Assembly: GCA_027625095.1 (NCBI GenBank)
Contig: JAQBXN010000067.1
Location: forward strand, 1-44,688
Length of the DNA stretch: 44,688 nt
Direction of reading: 5' to 3'
Origin: Planctomycetota bacterium
Lineage (GTDB): Bacteria > Planctomycetota > PUPC01 > JACPCR01
This document shows positions 17,352 to 26,031 of the stretch, piece after piece. The position numbers were made by a program, and so were the translations under genes. The stretch's first letter is position 1. The number at the start of each line of letters is the position of its first letter. Under the pieces are notes generated by a model. It was not told the DNA's origin. It searched no databases and saw nothing but the letters and a program-made list of their open reading frames with translations.

Positions 17352-17367
17352 GTCTTCTTCTAACGAG

Positions 17368-17400
17368 AAAGCCCAACACGAGGCCAGGTTGGGCTTTTTT
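17368..17400 (+). terminator. Rho-independent terminator after the prepilin gene
   Basis: AAAGCCCAAC and GTTGGGCTTT form a 10-bp stem with a 10-nt loop, followed by TTT(T). On the other strand the stem is followed by TTTCT, so it may also help end clpX transcription. Confidence 0.85.
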
Positions 17401-17437
17401 ATGGCTGGAGATGGGTGATGCTCGGAAGCATTGCAGG

Positions 17438-19030
17438 CTAATCCGATTTAGCTTTTTCTACAGATTTACGAATCCATTCATTCAAAGCCTCCGCAGGATT
17501 CTGAACCACGTTTTTGTCGAAGACAAACTTCTCTTGTCCAGTATTCCTTTTGATCAGGACAAGTCCGTATTCGTAATCGGCGAATAATTCTTTGCAGTAC
17601 TTAATCGGCTCTCTCTCCTGTTCAGTACAGATATCAGTCAAGTATTCGAGGGCATCGGCCGCAAACTCAATATCGATACTGTGCTTTTCCTTGAAGTCTC
17701 TTGCAAACCGACGAAGTTGCTCGCGATTCAATAGATGCGCATTTGTCTTTGCACCCTCAAGCATGGACTTGAGTTGACCTTCAGGGTCCTCTACTACTTC
17801 AGGAGTAATGACTAGCTGGTTGATGTCTGTAGATGGTAGTTCGAATTTGAAATGGCGAAGTACACGTTCCAGCACACTCACTAGGGCACGGGCGCCAGTT
17901 TTTTCTTCGTGTGCCCGTTCGGCAATCTTTTCCAGAGCCTCGTCCGTGAAATAGACATCGATACCGTAGGAAGACATTGCGTTCTCAACCTGTCGAATAA
18001 TTGAGCCCTCGCTGTATTTTAAGACCTTGAACAGGTCCTCCGGTTTCAGATCCCTGCAGGTGACACATACGGGCAGACGACCGATGAATTCCGGCTCGAA
18101 GCCGTATTCAACAAAATCGACCGACTGAGCAAGACGGACGTAATCCTCCGCCTCTTCTTCGTGGACTTCGGCGGTAAAGCCTACTCGCTTGTCACCCATC
18201 CTCCTCTGAATTACATCCGCTATTCCGGTAAAGGCGCCACTGACGATGAAGAGAATGTGTTTTGTATTGATTGTTTTCTGGGCAGGCTTCTTTCCTTGTT
18301 GGAAATCCATCATGGACTGAATCTGGGCCTGAATGTCCATTGGGGATCGTACTGGGACGTCAGTCTCTTCCATCAATTTCAAAAGACCGAACTGCACACC
18401 TTTGCCACTGACATCTCTACCGCCAGTGCTTCGATCTGATGCAATCTTGTCGATTTCGTCCAGATACACAATTCCGAATTGCGCAAGCTCGACATCGCCA
18501 TCAGCTTTGTGGACCAACTCTCGCACCAAGTCGTCCACATCAGACCCAACGTAGCCGGTCTCACTAAATTTGGTTGCATCTGCCTTCACAAAGGGAACAC
18601 CCATCAGTTTGGCGATATTGCGAATCAAATAGGTCTTGCCACTTCCTGTCGGCCCCGTCATTATCACATTCTGTTTGGCATATTCGCTGAGTTGCTCGCC
18701 CGATTCGAGACATTTCTTAACGTAATTGTAATGGTCGCAGATGACGGTGGAGAGGACAATTTTGGCTTCGTCCTGCTTTATGACGTAGCGGTCGAGATAT
18801 TCTTTAATCTGTTTAGGCAGATAATTGAATTCTCTGACCAATCGTCGTGCAGCACTTTCTTCATGAACTTCAACTTCGCCTTCGCCATCCATATCATCCT
18901 CTGCGTCATCGGTCGGTGAGGCGGAAAATATGATTTGAGCATCTTCGCCAAACTTTCCCTTCAAAAGTTTTTGTAATTCTTTCTGGAGTTCCTCTGGATT
19001 GAATGGCGGTTTTGAATTATCAAACGACAT
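17438..19030 (-). CDS. clpX: ClpX-like AAA+ unfoldase, no zinc domain, duplicated small domain
   Basis: 530 residues against about 420 for classical ClpX. AAA+ motifs: Walker A GPTGSGKT (126-133), pore loop GYVG (159-162), Walker B IVYLDEID (187-194), RDVSGKGVQ (205-213), arginine finger in EFIGRLP (314-320), sensor 2 TGAR (378-381). RVGF (282-285) sits where ClpX has the IGF loop that docks on ClpP, so ClpP pairing is plausible. There is no cysteine zinc-binding N-domain; residues 1-75 are acidic and low-complexity. Residues 357-416 form the usual small domain, and 452-512 look like a second copy of it without sensor 2. AAGGAG precedes the ATG. Monocistronic, with its own promoter; ClpP is not in the window. 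Confidence 0.85.
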   Translation of the reverse strand: MSFDNSKPPFNPEELQKELQKLLKGKFGEDAQIIFSASPTDDAEDDMDGEGEVEVHEESAARRLVREFNYLPKQIKEYLDRYVIKQDEAKIVLSTVICDHYNYVKKCLESGEQLSEYAKQNVIMTGPTGSGKTYLIRNIAKLMGVPFVKADATKFSETGYVGSDVDDLVRELVHKADGDVELAQFGIVYLDEIDKIASDRSTGGRDVSGKGVQFGLLKLMEETDVPVRSPMDIQAQIQSMMDFQQGKKPAQKTINTKHILFIVSGAFTGIADVIQRRMGDKRVGFTAEVHEEEAEDYVRLAQSVDFVEYGFEPEFIGRLPVCVTCRDLKPEDLFKVLKYSEGSIIRQVENAMSSYGIDVYFTDEALEKIAERAHEEKTGARALVSVLERVLRHFKFELPSTDINQLVITPEVVEDPEGQLKSMLEGAKTNAHLLNREQLRRFARDFKEKHSIDIEFAADALEYLTDICTEQEREPIKYCKELFADYEYGLVLIKRNTGQEKFVFDKNVVQNPAEALNEWIRKSVEKAKSD

Positions 19031-19081
19031 CTGATGCTCCTTTGTTACTCACCGAATCGATTCTGCCATAGTGGCGCACTG

Positions 19082-19109
19082 AATATAGGTTACTCATACT
19101 TTTCTTCAA
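19082..19109 (-). promoter_or_regulatory. Predicted clpX promoter
   Basis: On the gene strand TTGAAG (19109-19104), 16-bp spacer, TATATT (19087-19082). Start near 19075, giving a leader of about 45 nt. No clear promoter was found for the divergent TPR gene in the same gap. Confidence 0.5.
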
Positions 19110-19250
19110 AGTTTGACACCATTCTGTCACCCCCACACGGGCTTCCAAAAACAGTGCCATGGCAAAAGGTACATTGAGGCTCCTTTCATTTCGTGCAGCG
19201 TTCTTGTCCGTCTATAACTTTCCCAAACAAAGCAGGGAACAGGAAACATC

Positions 19251-19805
19251 GTGCCTTCAACCACTTTGAAACTTGGCGCCAGGCGCGCAGGTAAGTTGGC
19301 CTTTCTGGTGGCTCTCATCATTCCCGGTTCGGGCCACATTATTCTTGGAAGTACAATGCGTGGACTTTGCATCTTCGCTGTGGTTGGCCTTCTTCTTGAT
19401 GGCATCATTGTTGGCCTTTTTGGTCCCGAGACTGGGATCTCCTCCGATTTTCTAATCTTAGGCTCAGGTGGCTGCGCATTCCTTGTTTGGGCCTACAGCC
19501 TCTACGACGTATGGAGACGTGCGTTCGGCAGGTATCGTGAAAGTCTCAGGGTTGTTAAGTACAAGCATTTTCGAACGGGCTTGATCCACTATCTGGGTGG
19601 TGATTTAGAACGAGCTGCGCGTGAATTCAAGAACGCCATGAAGCTGGATGACGAGGATGTGGATGCTCTGTATTACTTAGCAGTAACCTTTTTGGACAAC
19701 GGAAATACAAGGGCCGGAATGCGATTGTTGAAAAGGTGTAAAGTATTAGACATGCAAAAAAAGTGGGCCGACGAAGTTGGAAAGTATCTCAAAGACGCTG
19801 AATGA
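19251..19805 (+). CDS. Membrane protein with C-terminal TPR
   Basis: 184 residues starting at a GTG that follows AGGAAAC at a good distance. Membrane segments lie at about 13-32, 36-56 and 66-86. The soluble part holds a TPR-like helix pair (DLERAAREFKNAMKLDDEDV, then ALYYLAVTFLDNGNTRAGMR). It resembles small TPR membrane proteins of unknown role; such repeats usually bind partner proteins. The stop is 13 bp before the oxidoreductase start, so the two are probably one operon. No enzyme function can be inferred. Confidence 0.7.
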   Translation: MPSTTLKLGARRAGKLAFLVALIIPGSGHIILGSTMRGLCIFAVVGLLLDGIIVGLFGPETGISSDFLILGSGGCAFLVWAYSLYDVWRRAFGRYRESLRVVKYKHFRTGLIHYLGGDLERAAREFKNAMKLDDEDVDALYYLAVTFLDNGNTRAGMRLLKRCKVLDMQKKWADEVGKYLKDAE

Positions 19806-19818
19806 AGGGGGAACAAAG

Positions 19819-20829
19819 GTGAAATGCTACACAACAAATTGTTCAACATTTGAAGGTCTGAAATTAGAAGATCGGCCCGCACCCACTCCGGGCAGGGGGG
19901 AGGTGCTTGTGGATGTTCACTCAGTCTCACTCAATTATCGTGACCTTCTTGTCTCAAGTGGAAAGTATGGCTACGAAACCGAAGCACCATTCATTGCGTG
20001 CTCGGATATGTCCGGCGTGGTGACTGCCGTTGGAGAAGGCGTAGGGGGATTCGAGCCAGGACAGCGCGTGTTTAATTCGCCATTCAAGAACTGGCCAACC
20101 GGTGACTTGAAAGCGGAGTGGGCAACAACTTTCGTTGGTGGAAATGGTCTCGATGGAGTTCTCGCCGAACAGTTGGTCTATCCCGGCAAGTCTCTAATTG
20201 CATTGCCTGACAATCTCACGATGGAGGAAGGAGCTACTTTAACCGTCGCCGGGCTCACGGCATGGGCAGCAATCGTGACTCATGGGAAAACGCGCCCCGG
20301 GGATTGGGTTCTCTTACACGGAACGGGGGGTGTTTCCATTTTCGCCGCGCAGCTTGCATCTGCCCTCGGTGCGCACCTAATCATGAGCACATCCAGTGAG
20401 GAGAAGGCCAAGCTTGTCCGTGAGAAATTCGGAGTGGATCACACCTTTGACTATCGTGAGGCAGACTGGGCCAAGCAGGTTAAGAAGTGGACTCGTGGCG
20501 GCGCGAACGTAGTTGTCGAAGTTGCTGGCGGAGGTTCGCTTGGAGCCTCACTCAAGGCATGCACATTCGGTGCACGGGTTGCCGTCATTGGTGTCCTCGA
20601 CGGTTTGGAAAGCCAGATCAATGTTTTCGATCTTATTCGTCACCAGATAACAGTTCGCGGTATCTACATGGAATCTACCGAAGTGCTGCACGCCTTCGCC
20701 AGGGCGATAAAGACGATGAACATTAAACCAGTGGTCGATAGAGTGTTCCCCTTTGCGCAGGCCAGAGATGCCTTCGAATACCTGAAGTCTCAGCGACACA
20801 TGGGAAAGGTAGTCATCAATATTCGTTGA
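19819..20829 (+). CDS. NAD(P)-dependent MDR oxidoreductase (quinone reductase/ADH-like)
   Basis: Medium-chain dehydrogenase/reductase of 336 residues. I chose the GTG at 19819, preceded by GGGGGA, instead of the upstream ATG inside the TPR gene, because family similarity starts at VKCYTTNC. The substrate domain has SLNYRDLLVSSGKYG, as in the zinc-free quinone-oxidoreductase branch. The cofactor motif is GTGGVSIFAAQLA, followed by STSSEEKAKL, a pattern seen in NADP-type members. The substrate is unknown; many relatives are annotated as zinc-type alcohol dehydrogenases without evidence for zinc. Confidence 0.85.
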   Translation: MKCYTTNCSTFEGLKLEDRPAPTPGRGEVLVDVHSVSLNYRDLLVSSGKYGYETEAPFIACSDMSGVVTAVGEGVGGFEPGQRVFNSPFKNWPTGDLKAEWATTFVGGNGLDGVLAEQLVYPGKSLIALPDNLTMEEGATLTVAGLTAWAAIVTHGKTRPGDWVLLHGTGGVSIFAAQLASALGAHLIMSTSSEEKAKLVREKFGVDHTFDYREADWAKQVKKWTRGGANVVVEVAGGGSLGASLKACTFGARVAVIGVLDGLESQINVFDLIRHQITVRGIYMESTEVLHAFARAIKTMNIKPVVDRVFPFAQARDAFEYLKSQRHMGKVVINIR

Positions 20830-20996
20830 GTCCGATTCAACTCTAAGGCCCTGCCCCACCGCGGGTTGAATTCCCGATGTGGGTCTGTAGGATTCCGCCC
20901 CCCAAAGAGAGCCCTGTTTGCGGATACTCTGGAGAAATTCACCCTCAGGGCGATCATCTTTTTGTTTCGGCAGAATTCACATGAAAGGCTCACACC

Positions 20997-21272
20997 ATGG
21001 CAGTCAAGGTGAATATTCCAACCATGCTGCGGACCCTCGCCGGCGGAAACGCGTCCGTTGCAATAGATGGCTTAACCATGTCGGAGGTGCTTGATAATCT
21101 TGAAGTGCAGTGCAGTGGAATCAAGGAACGTCTGGTCGATGACCAGGGTCGCGTCCGCCGCTTCATCAATGTCTACCTCGATGGTGAAGACATCCGATAT
21201 CTCAGCGATCTCGACACTAAAGTAGGCGATGCGAAGGAAGTATCCATCGTCCCTGCTGTAGCCGGTGGCTGA
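20997..21272 (+). CDS. cysO: CysO-like ThiS/MoaD-family sulfur carrier protein
   Basis: A 91-residue beta-grasp protein ending exactly in GG (IVPAVAGG), so its C-terminus is ready for activation without processing. The phrase IPTMLR, GG, SGIKERLVDDQGRVRRFIN, DIRYLSDLDT and the PAVAGG tail match the Mycobacterium CysO pattern much more closely than MoaD or ThiS. CysO is thiocarboxylated by an E1-like enzyme, receives O-phosphoserine-derived alanine through CysM, and is then released from cysteine by Mec. A Mec-like JAMM gene lies 135 bp downstream, but a cysM or moeZ gene is not in the window. AAAGG lies 8 nt before the ATG. Confidence 0.85.
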   Translation: MAVKVNIPTMLRTLAGGNASVAIDGLTMSEVLDNLEVQCSGIKERLVDDQGRVRRFINVYLDGEDIRYLSDLDTKVGDAKEVSIVPAVAGG

Positions 21273-21294
21273 TTGAAAAATTGCTTTGTAGAAA

Positions 21295-21328
21295 GGCCGC
21301 AAGTGATTTATTGCTTGCGGCCATTTTT
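21295..21328 (+). terminator. Terminator between the CysO-like and JAMM genes
   Basis: GGCCGCAAG (21295-21303) and CTTGCGGCC (21314-21322) form a perfect 9-bp stem with a 10-nt loop, followed by ATTTTT. It is strong enough to end or attenuate transcription before the peptidase gene. Confidence 0.8.
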
Positions 21329-21407
21329 AATGGTCAACAATCTGTGAGAGCCTGAGTGACCAGAGTTGTTGATCAGATCTGACTCTGAACCATAAAGCCT
21401 GAAGACA

Positions 21408-21902
21408 ATGCTTAAGATAACCAGGTCCGCTCTCGATTCTATATACAGTCATGGAGAGGAGACTTTTCCCGACGAATGCTGCGGTTGCCTTGCCGGGCCT
21501 TCAGATGGTGACGAGGTTACTGAAGCGATTCCCTGCACTAATATCCAGAATAAGCTGCATGAGAGAGACTCGGGTCAATACCCGCGCACTGCCAGGGAAG
21601 CGTTCAACATCGACCCTTTGGAACAGATGAAGATTGAGGAAGCCGCGGATGCGAGAGGTCTCAAACTCTTCGGCTACTACCATTCACATCCGGATTGTGA
21701 ATCCTATTTCTCCGCCGAAGACACCAGCCAGGCCACTTATCCGACTACCGACGATGAGGAAGGCCCTCGTGAACCTATCTGGCCTGATGCCCACCAACTC
21801 ATTGCGTCCGTAAAGGACGGCAAGGCTGATTACGCGAAAGCTTTTATTTGGGATGCTGCTGCAAAGGGTTTTGCTGAAGAAGATATCCAAGTATCGAGCT
21901 GA
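21408..21902 (+). CDS. Mec-like JAMM/M67 metallopeptidase
   Basis: 164 residues. JAMM zinc-site pattern: Glu in FPDECCGCLAG (about 21-31), then HSHPD with the two His ligands and S/D in FSAEDTSQA (about 87-109). Mec, a relative, cuts the CysO-cysteine bond to release cysteine and recycle CysO; the neighbouring CysO-like gene suggests the same job. Compared with Mec there is an extra loop of about 15 residues (TYPTTDDEEGPREPIW) between the SxxD motif and the following strand. Only a weak ribosome binding site is seen. The stop is 2 bp from the convergent alaS stop. Confidence 0.8.
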   Translation: MLKITRSALDSIYSHGEETFPDECCGCLAGPSDGDEVTEAIPCTNIQNKLHERDSGQYPRTAREAFNIDPLEQMKIEEAADARGLKLFGYYHSHPDCESYFSAEDTSQATYPTTDDEEGPREPIWPDAHQLIASVKDGKADYAKAFIWDAAAKGFAEEDIQVSS

Positions 21903-21904
21903 GC

Positions 21905-24499
21905 CTACCCCATCATCTCCTGCACGATTCCGGGCACTGCCTTTAGAGCCTCATCCAGCTTGGAAGGATCTTTCCCCCCCGCCTGCGCCATGTGCGGCTT
22001 ACCGCCACCACCGCCGCCGACAATTTTTGCCACGGCACCGACGATCTTTCCCGCCTGAACAGTCTTCACAAGGTCGTCCGTCACTACAGCGACAATATTA
22101 ACTTTGTCTCCGATGGCAGCGGCCAAAACGCCGACTCCGCTTCCGAGTTGCTGGCGCAGTGAGTTGCCAGCGTCTCTCAACTCGTCTGGGCTGTCTGATT
22201 CGATCTTCGAGGCGATTACCTTGACCCCGTTCACGTGCAGCGCTGCTTCGACAAGGGCACCCAGACCGGAAGAGGCTGATTCTGACTTCAGCTTCTTGAG
22301 CTCCTTTTCGAGATACTTCCTTTCCTCGATCAGAGATTCGATCTGTTTAGGAATATCTTCAAATCTCGCCGACGGAAAAAACGCCTTGACCTGACTGAGC
22401 ATACGCTGTTCCTGCAGCAGAATCTCTGCGCTCACGTCACCGGTAACAGCTTCAATGCGGCGAACTCCGCTGGCGATGCTGCCTTCAGATAAAATCTTGA
22501 AGTGGCCCGTCTGGCCAGTCGATTTCAGATGCGTACCTCCGCAAAGTTCGAGGCTGTAATCGCCGACCGAAACCATGCGAACCGTATCTCCATACTTCTC
22601 GCCGAACAGTGCCATAGCACCTGCTGCCCGGGCCTCATCGAAGCTCAAGAGCTTTGTCTGGACAACAAGATCTTCACGTATTTTTTGATTAACCTGCCGT
22701 TCGATCTCTTCTATCTGTGCAGGGGTCACCCCCTCAAAGTGCGTAAAATCGAAACGCAGACGTTCAGGTGAAACCATCGATCCGGCTTGCCTGGCGTGCT
22801 CGCCAACTGTCTCGCGCAGGGCAGCATGCATGAGGTGCGTGGCCGTATGATTTCGCATGGTGTTAAGCCTCCGTGCGGTGTCGACCTTGCCTGTGAGTTC
22901 TACGCTCATATCTTCCGGGAGACTGTCGACCAAATGCACGAATCGATCGCCCTCTTTCCAGGTATCAACCACGTTGGCCAGGAAATCATCTGCTATGAGA
23001 GTACCCCTATCCCCACTTTGTCCCCCAGACTCTGCGTAAAAAGGCGTTCGGTTCAGGACGACGTGAAACTGGTCTCCTGATCTTCGAGCCTCGCAGATGT
23101 TACAAATTTCAGTGAGAGATTCGTACCCGGTGAACTCTGAATGCTCTCCCTCACGAACGACCTGCCATTCTTCCGCCGCTCCGTTGGCCAGCTTTGCCTT
23201 ACCTGCGGCCCTGGCGCGATCTTTCTGCTCGTTCATCAATTGGTCGAACGTAACCATGTCGACACCGATACCGATTTCACGTGCCATTAATTCGGTGAGG
23301 TCACTCGGGAACCCATAGGTGTCGTACAGCTTGAATGCTTCGTGACCTGGGAAGACTGTGGAAGTAGATTCTTTGAGTTTGCCAGCGACGTTCTCAAAGA
23401 GTTCGAGGCCGCGATGAAGGGTTCTGCCAAAGCTTTCTTCTTCACCCTTGATCACACGCTCGATGTGGTCCTGGCGTTCCGCAAGTTCTGGAAAGAAGCC
23501 ACCCATCTCGCGAACGAGAGTTGCCACGATCCGGTAAATGAACGGTTCATTCAATTCGAGCGTTCGGCCAAACCTTGAGGCTCGGCGAAGCAGGCGACGA
23601 AGCACATAGCCACGGCCTGCATTGGACGGCAGCGCACCGTCCGCAATAGCGAAGGACAGGGCACGCACATGGTCCACTATGACTCGCATGGCAATCCGGT
23701 TGGCCCCCTCATATGGGCGGCCGCAGATTTCTGAGAGAGTGTCCAACAGCGGCCTGAAAATGTCAGTGTCGTAGTTGGAGCTCTTGCCTTGAAGCACTGC
23801 GGTCAAACGTTCCATACCCATGCCGGTATCGACGTGCTTGAAAGGCAGTTCGACGTCAGTTCCGTCCTGCTGGCGGTTGTATTGAATGAAGACCAGATTC
23901 CACAATTCGATCACATCCGCCCGGTCGGCATTTATGTCCGCAGGAGTGCAGCCATTTTCAGTCAAGTCAATGTGAAGCTCGGAGCAGGGGCCACAAGGGC
24001 CGGTTTCACCCATCATCCAGAAATTATCTTTGTCACCGAATTTCAGCACATGCTCAGGATTGATGTCGGTCATTTCTCTCCACAGTCCCATGGCCTCGTC
24101 GTCGGAATGATGAACTGTGGCCCAAAGCCGATCCTTTGGCAGCCCGAACACGCCGGTCAGGAGTTCCCAAGCCCAGAGGATCGCTTCCTGCTTGTAGTAA
24201 TCGCCGAAGGACCAGTTACCCAGCATCTCAAAGAGCGTGTGGTGATAGGTATCCACGCCCACTTCTTCAAGGTCGTTGTGCTTGCCACTGACACGGATGC
24301 ATTTCTGTGTGTCAACGGCACGCGAATACGGGCGCGTGCCTGTGCCGAGAAAGACATCCTTGAACTGGTTCATTCCGGCGTTCGTGAAAAGAAGCGTGGG
24401 ATCGTCCTTTGGGAATACCGGCGCGCTACGTACGATTTCGTGGCCTTTGTCTTTGAAGAAATCCAGGAATGTCTGGCGGATTTCAGAGGCAGTTCTCAT
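21905..24499 (-). CDS. alaS: Alanyl-tRNA synthetase
   Basis: Charges tRNA-Ala. The 864-residue protein has all parts: class II catalytic core from the N-terminus (FTNAGMNQFKDVFLG, then the motif-2 and motif-3 regions), the middle domain, the editing domain with zinc ligands in HTATHLMHAAL and CGGTH, and the C-Ala domain ending in a glycine-rich GGGGGGKPHMAQAGG. Complete and of family length. It has its own extended -10 promoter 30 nt before the ATG, so it is not dependent on rnhA transcription. Confidence 0.97.
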   Translation of the reverse strand: MRTASEIRQTFLDFFKDKGHEIVRSAPVFPKDDPTLLFTNAGMNQFKDVFLGTGTRPYSRAVDTQKCIRVSGKHNDLEEVGVDTYHHTLFEMLGNWSFGDYYKQEAILWAWELLTGVFGLPKDRLWATVHHSDDEAMGLWREMTDINPEHVLKFGDKDNFWMMGETGPCGPCSELHIDLTENGCTPADINADRADVIELWNLVFIQYNRQQDGTDVELPFKHVDTGMGMERLTAVLQGKSSNYDTDIFRPLLDTLSEICGRPYEGANRIAMRVIVDHVRALSFAIADGALPSNAGRGYVLRRLLRRASRFGRTLELNEPFIYRIVATLVREMGGFFPELAERQDHIERVIKGEEESFGRTLHRGLELFENVAGKLKESTSTVFPGHEAFKLYDTYGFPSDLTELMAREIGIGVDMVTFDQLMNEQKDRARAAGKAKLANGAAEEWQVVREGEHSEFTGYESLTEICNICEARRSGDQFHVVLNRTPFYAESGGQSGDRGTLIADDFLANVVDTWKEGDRFVHLVDSLPEDMSVELTGKVDTARRLNTMRNHTATHLMHAALRETVGEHARQAGSMVSPERLRFDFTHFEGVTPAQIEEIERQVNQKIREDLVVQTKLLSFDEARAAGAMALFGEKYGDTVRMVSVGDYSLELCGGTHLKSTGQTGHFKILSEGSIASGVRRIEAVTGDVSAEILLQEQRMLSQVKAFFPSARFEDIPKQIESLIEERKYLEKELKKLKSESASSGLGALVEAALHVNGVKVIASKIESDSPDELRDAGNSLRQQLGSGVGVLAAAIGDKVNIVAVVTDDLVKTVQAGKIVGAVAKIVGGGGGGKPHMAQAGGKDPSKLDEALKAVPGIVQEMMG

Positions 24500-24535
24500 G
24501 GGAGTTTATGCTGGGTCGGGGGTGAAAAGCGGCGG

Positions 24536-24544
24536 ATTATAGCA
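24536..24544 (-). promoter_or_regulatory. Extended -10 promoter of alaS
   Basis: On the gene strand TGC-TATAAT, with TATAAT at 24541-24536; no good -35 is visible, as expected for extended -10 promoters. Start near 24529. Confidence 0.5.
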
Positions 24545-24627
24545 GTCGCCATCTACCAGGCCAGAGCGGTCGGGCAGGGGAATAGTTGATGGTTGTCGCC
24601 ACATCGCCAAGTTGATGGGCGGTGCAA

Positions 24628-25125
24628 TCAGTCAACAAAGCCGCGTTCATCAAACTTGATGGATTTTGGATCCTCGCCCATCTCGATCCGATCCATGAGA
24701 AGATTCACGACTTCGTCGCATTCCTCGTTCTCGTCGTGGCCCGCATGACCTTTTGTCCAAGACCATTCGATCTTGTGTTTAGAGGCTTCAGCTTCTAAGG
24801 CCTGCCAGAGCTCCTTGTTTTTTACTGGCTTTTTGTTCGCCGTCTTCCAGTCGCGTTTTTTCCAGCCGTGTATCCAGTCGGTGATGCCCTGGAGGGTGTA
24901 TTTACTATCAGAGACAAAGAATACATTGCTTGGGCCCTTCAAGGCTCTCAGCCCTTCGATGGCAGCTGTGATTTCCATTTTGTTGTTGGTGGTAAGGCTT
25001 GCGGCACCGCCGATGACGCGGCGGTTTTTGCCATCGGTAAGAACCGCTGCCCAGGCGCCGTGCCCGGGATTTCCTCGGCAGCCGCCGTCGCTGTAGATGT
25101 GGATTTTTTTTGAGTTGTCTGGCAT
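24628..25125 (-). CDS. rnhA: Ribonuclease HI
   Basis: Removes RNA from RNA-DNA hybrids. The 165-residue protein holds all catalytic residues: Asp in YSDGGCRGNPG (13), Glu in NNKMEITAAIEGL, Asp in VSDSKYTLQG, His in WTKGHAGHDENEECDEV and the final Asp in the same motif. The C-terminal 20 residues are a family-typical tail. The ATG is 4 bp after the stop of the two-STAS gene, so it is probably the last gene of the partner-switching operon. Confidence 0.95.
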   Translation of the reverse strand: MPDNSKKIHIYSDGGCRGNPGHGAWAAVLTDGKNRRVIGGAASLTTNNKMEITAAIEGLRALKGPSNVFFVSDSKYTLQGITDWIHGWKKRDWKTANKKPVKNKELWQALEAEASKHKIEWSWTKGHAGHDENEECDEVVNLLMDRIEMGEDPKSIKFDERGFVD

Positions 25126-25129
25126 GCAA

Positions 25130-26026
25130 TTATTCCGGTGCTGTATCCAGTATCTCTACCACCTGATCCACTTTCAGAATTCTGAAAAGCGGACGCAAAT
25201 CGGAATGGATATTGGTCAAGGTCAGTGTGCCGGAATGTTCGCCCATCACTTTTTGCAGTTTGGTCATGTGGCCTACAAGCCGGCTGGAGAGAAAGTAAAC
25301 ATGTTCGAAATTCAGAGTCATCTGTTTGTACCTACCGGTGAAAGCGACTTTTTTCAGATGTTGGAATATTCGTTCCACAAGGTCTGTAGCGAGGATCTTT
25401 CGGTGCTCGAAAATGAAGTTGATGGTGTCTTCTTCCGGCTCATCCCAGATGAGCGGAAGATCAGCGATTCCGTCTTGTGTCGTCCGCCGCTCCCTCGAGT
25501 CTTCAGCGGTTGATTCACTTTTCGACTTCGCGGTTCCCTTCCTTTTATTGTTGGACAGGACGTCCGTTTCCAGGCCCTCCTGCTTCTCCTTGAGCTCTTC
25601 GGTAGAAGGTGCTTTTGGCTGGGCGGCTTGCAAGCCGGTTGGGGGAGGGGTTTCGCCAAATTCTTCCAGGGCTTTGGCTTCGTTCTCGGAGATCTCGAGT
25701 TGCTTATCCAGCCCCATGATGGAAAGGGTCTTGAGTACGGGCTGGCCTACGTTGCAGAGCTTGAACTTGCCGCCACCTCTTTCGAGTGTCTTATGAAGGC
25801 GTACCAGGTGGCCAATCATCAGGGTGGCCATCATTTCGATGGGGTTGAGATTCAGAACCATGGCTACGCTCTGATTATCTTCGATAAGCACTGTGAGTTC
25901 TTTGTCTGCCTGGTTGGCCAAGCCGACATCGATCCACTTTGCGAACTCAGTGAACCGGATCAGGATGACGCTTCCTGCCAGATGAATCGTGAAAAGCGGT
26001 TTCTGTGAAATTGCTGTGTTTGTCAT
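25130..26026 (-). CDS. Two-domain STAS protein
   Basis: 298 residues with two STAS-like domains (about 10-115 and 195-295) joined by a charged, low-complexity linker (about 120-190). STAS domains bind and control anti-sigma kinases of the RsbW type. In the second domain the phosphosite region reads FEHVYFLSSRLVGH with two serines (247-248). In the first it reads NPIEMMATLMIGH, where Thr68 or Ala67 takes the place of the serine. I chose ATG 26026, 5 bp after the phosphatase stop; a TTG at 26035 would overlap as TTGA. It probably acts as a scaffold or double antagonist in the circuit. Confidence 0.75.
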   Translation of the reverse strand: MTNTAISQKPLFTIHLAGSVILIRFTEFAKWIDVGLANQADKELTVLIEDNQSVAMVLNLNPIEMMATLMIGHLVRLHKTLERGGGKFKLCNVGQPVLKTLSIMGLDKQLEISENEAKALEEFGETPPPTGLQAAQPKAPSTEELKEKQEGLETDVLSNNKRKGTAKSKSESTAEDSRERRTTQDGIADLPLIWDEPEEDTINFIFEHRKILATDLVERIFQHLKKVAFTGRYKQMTLNFEHVYFLSSRLVGHMTKLQKVMGEHSGTLTLTNIHSDLRPLFRILKVDQVVEILDTAPE

Positions 26027-26031
26027 AAAAC

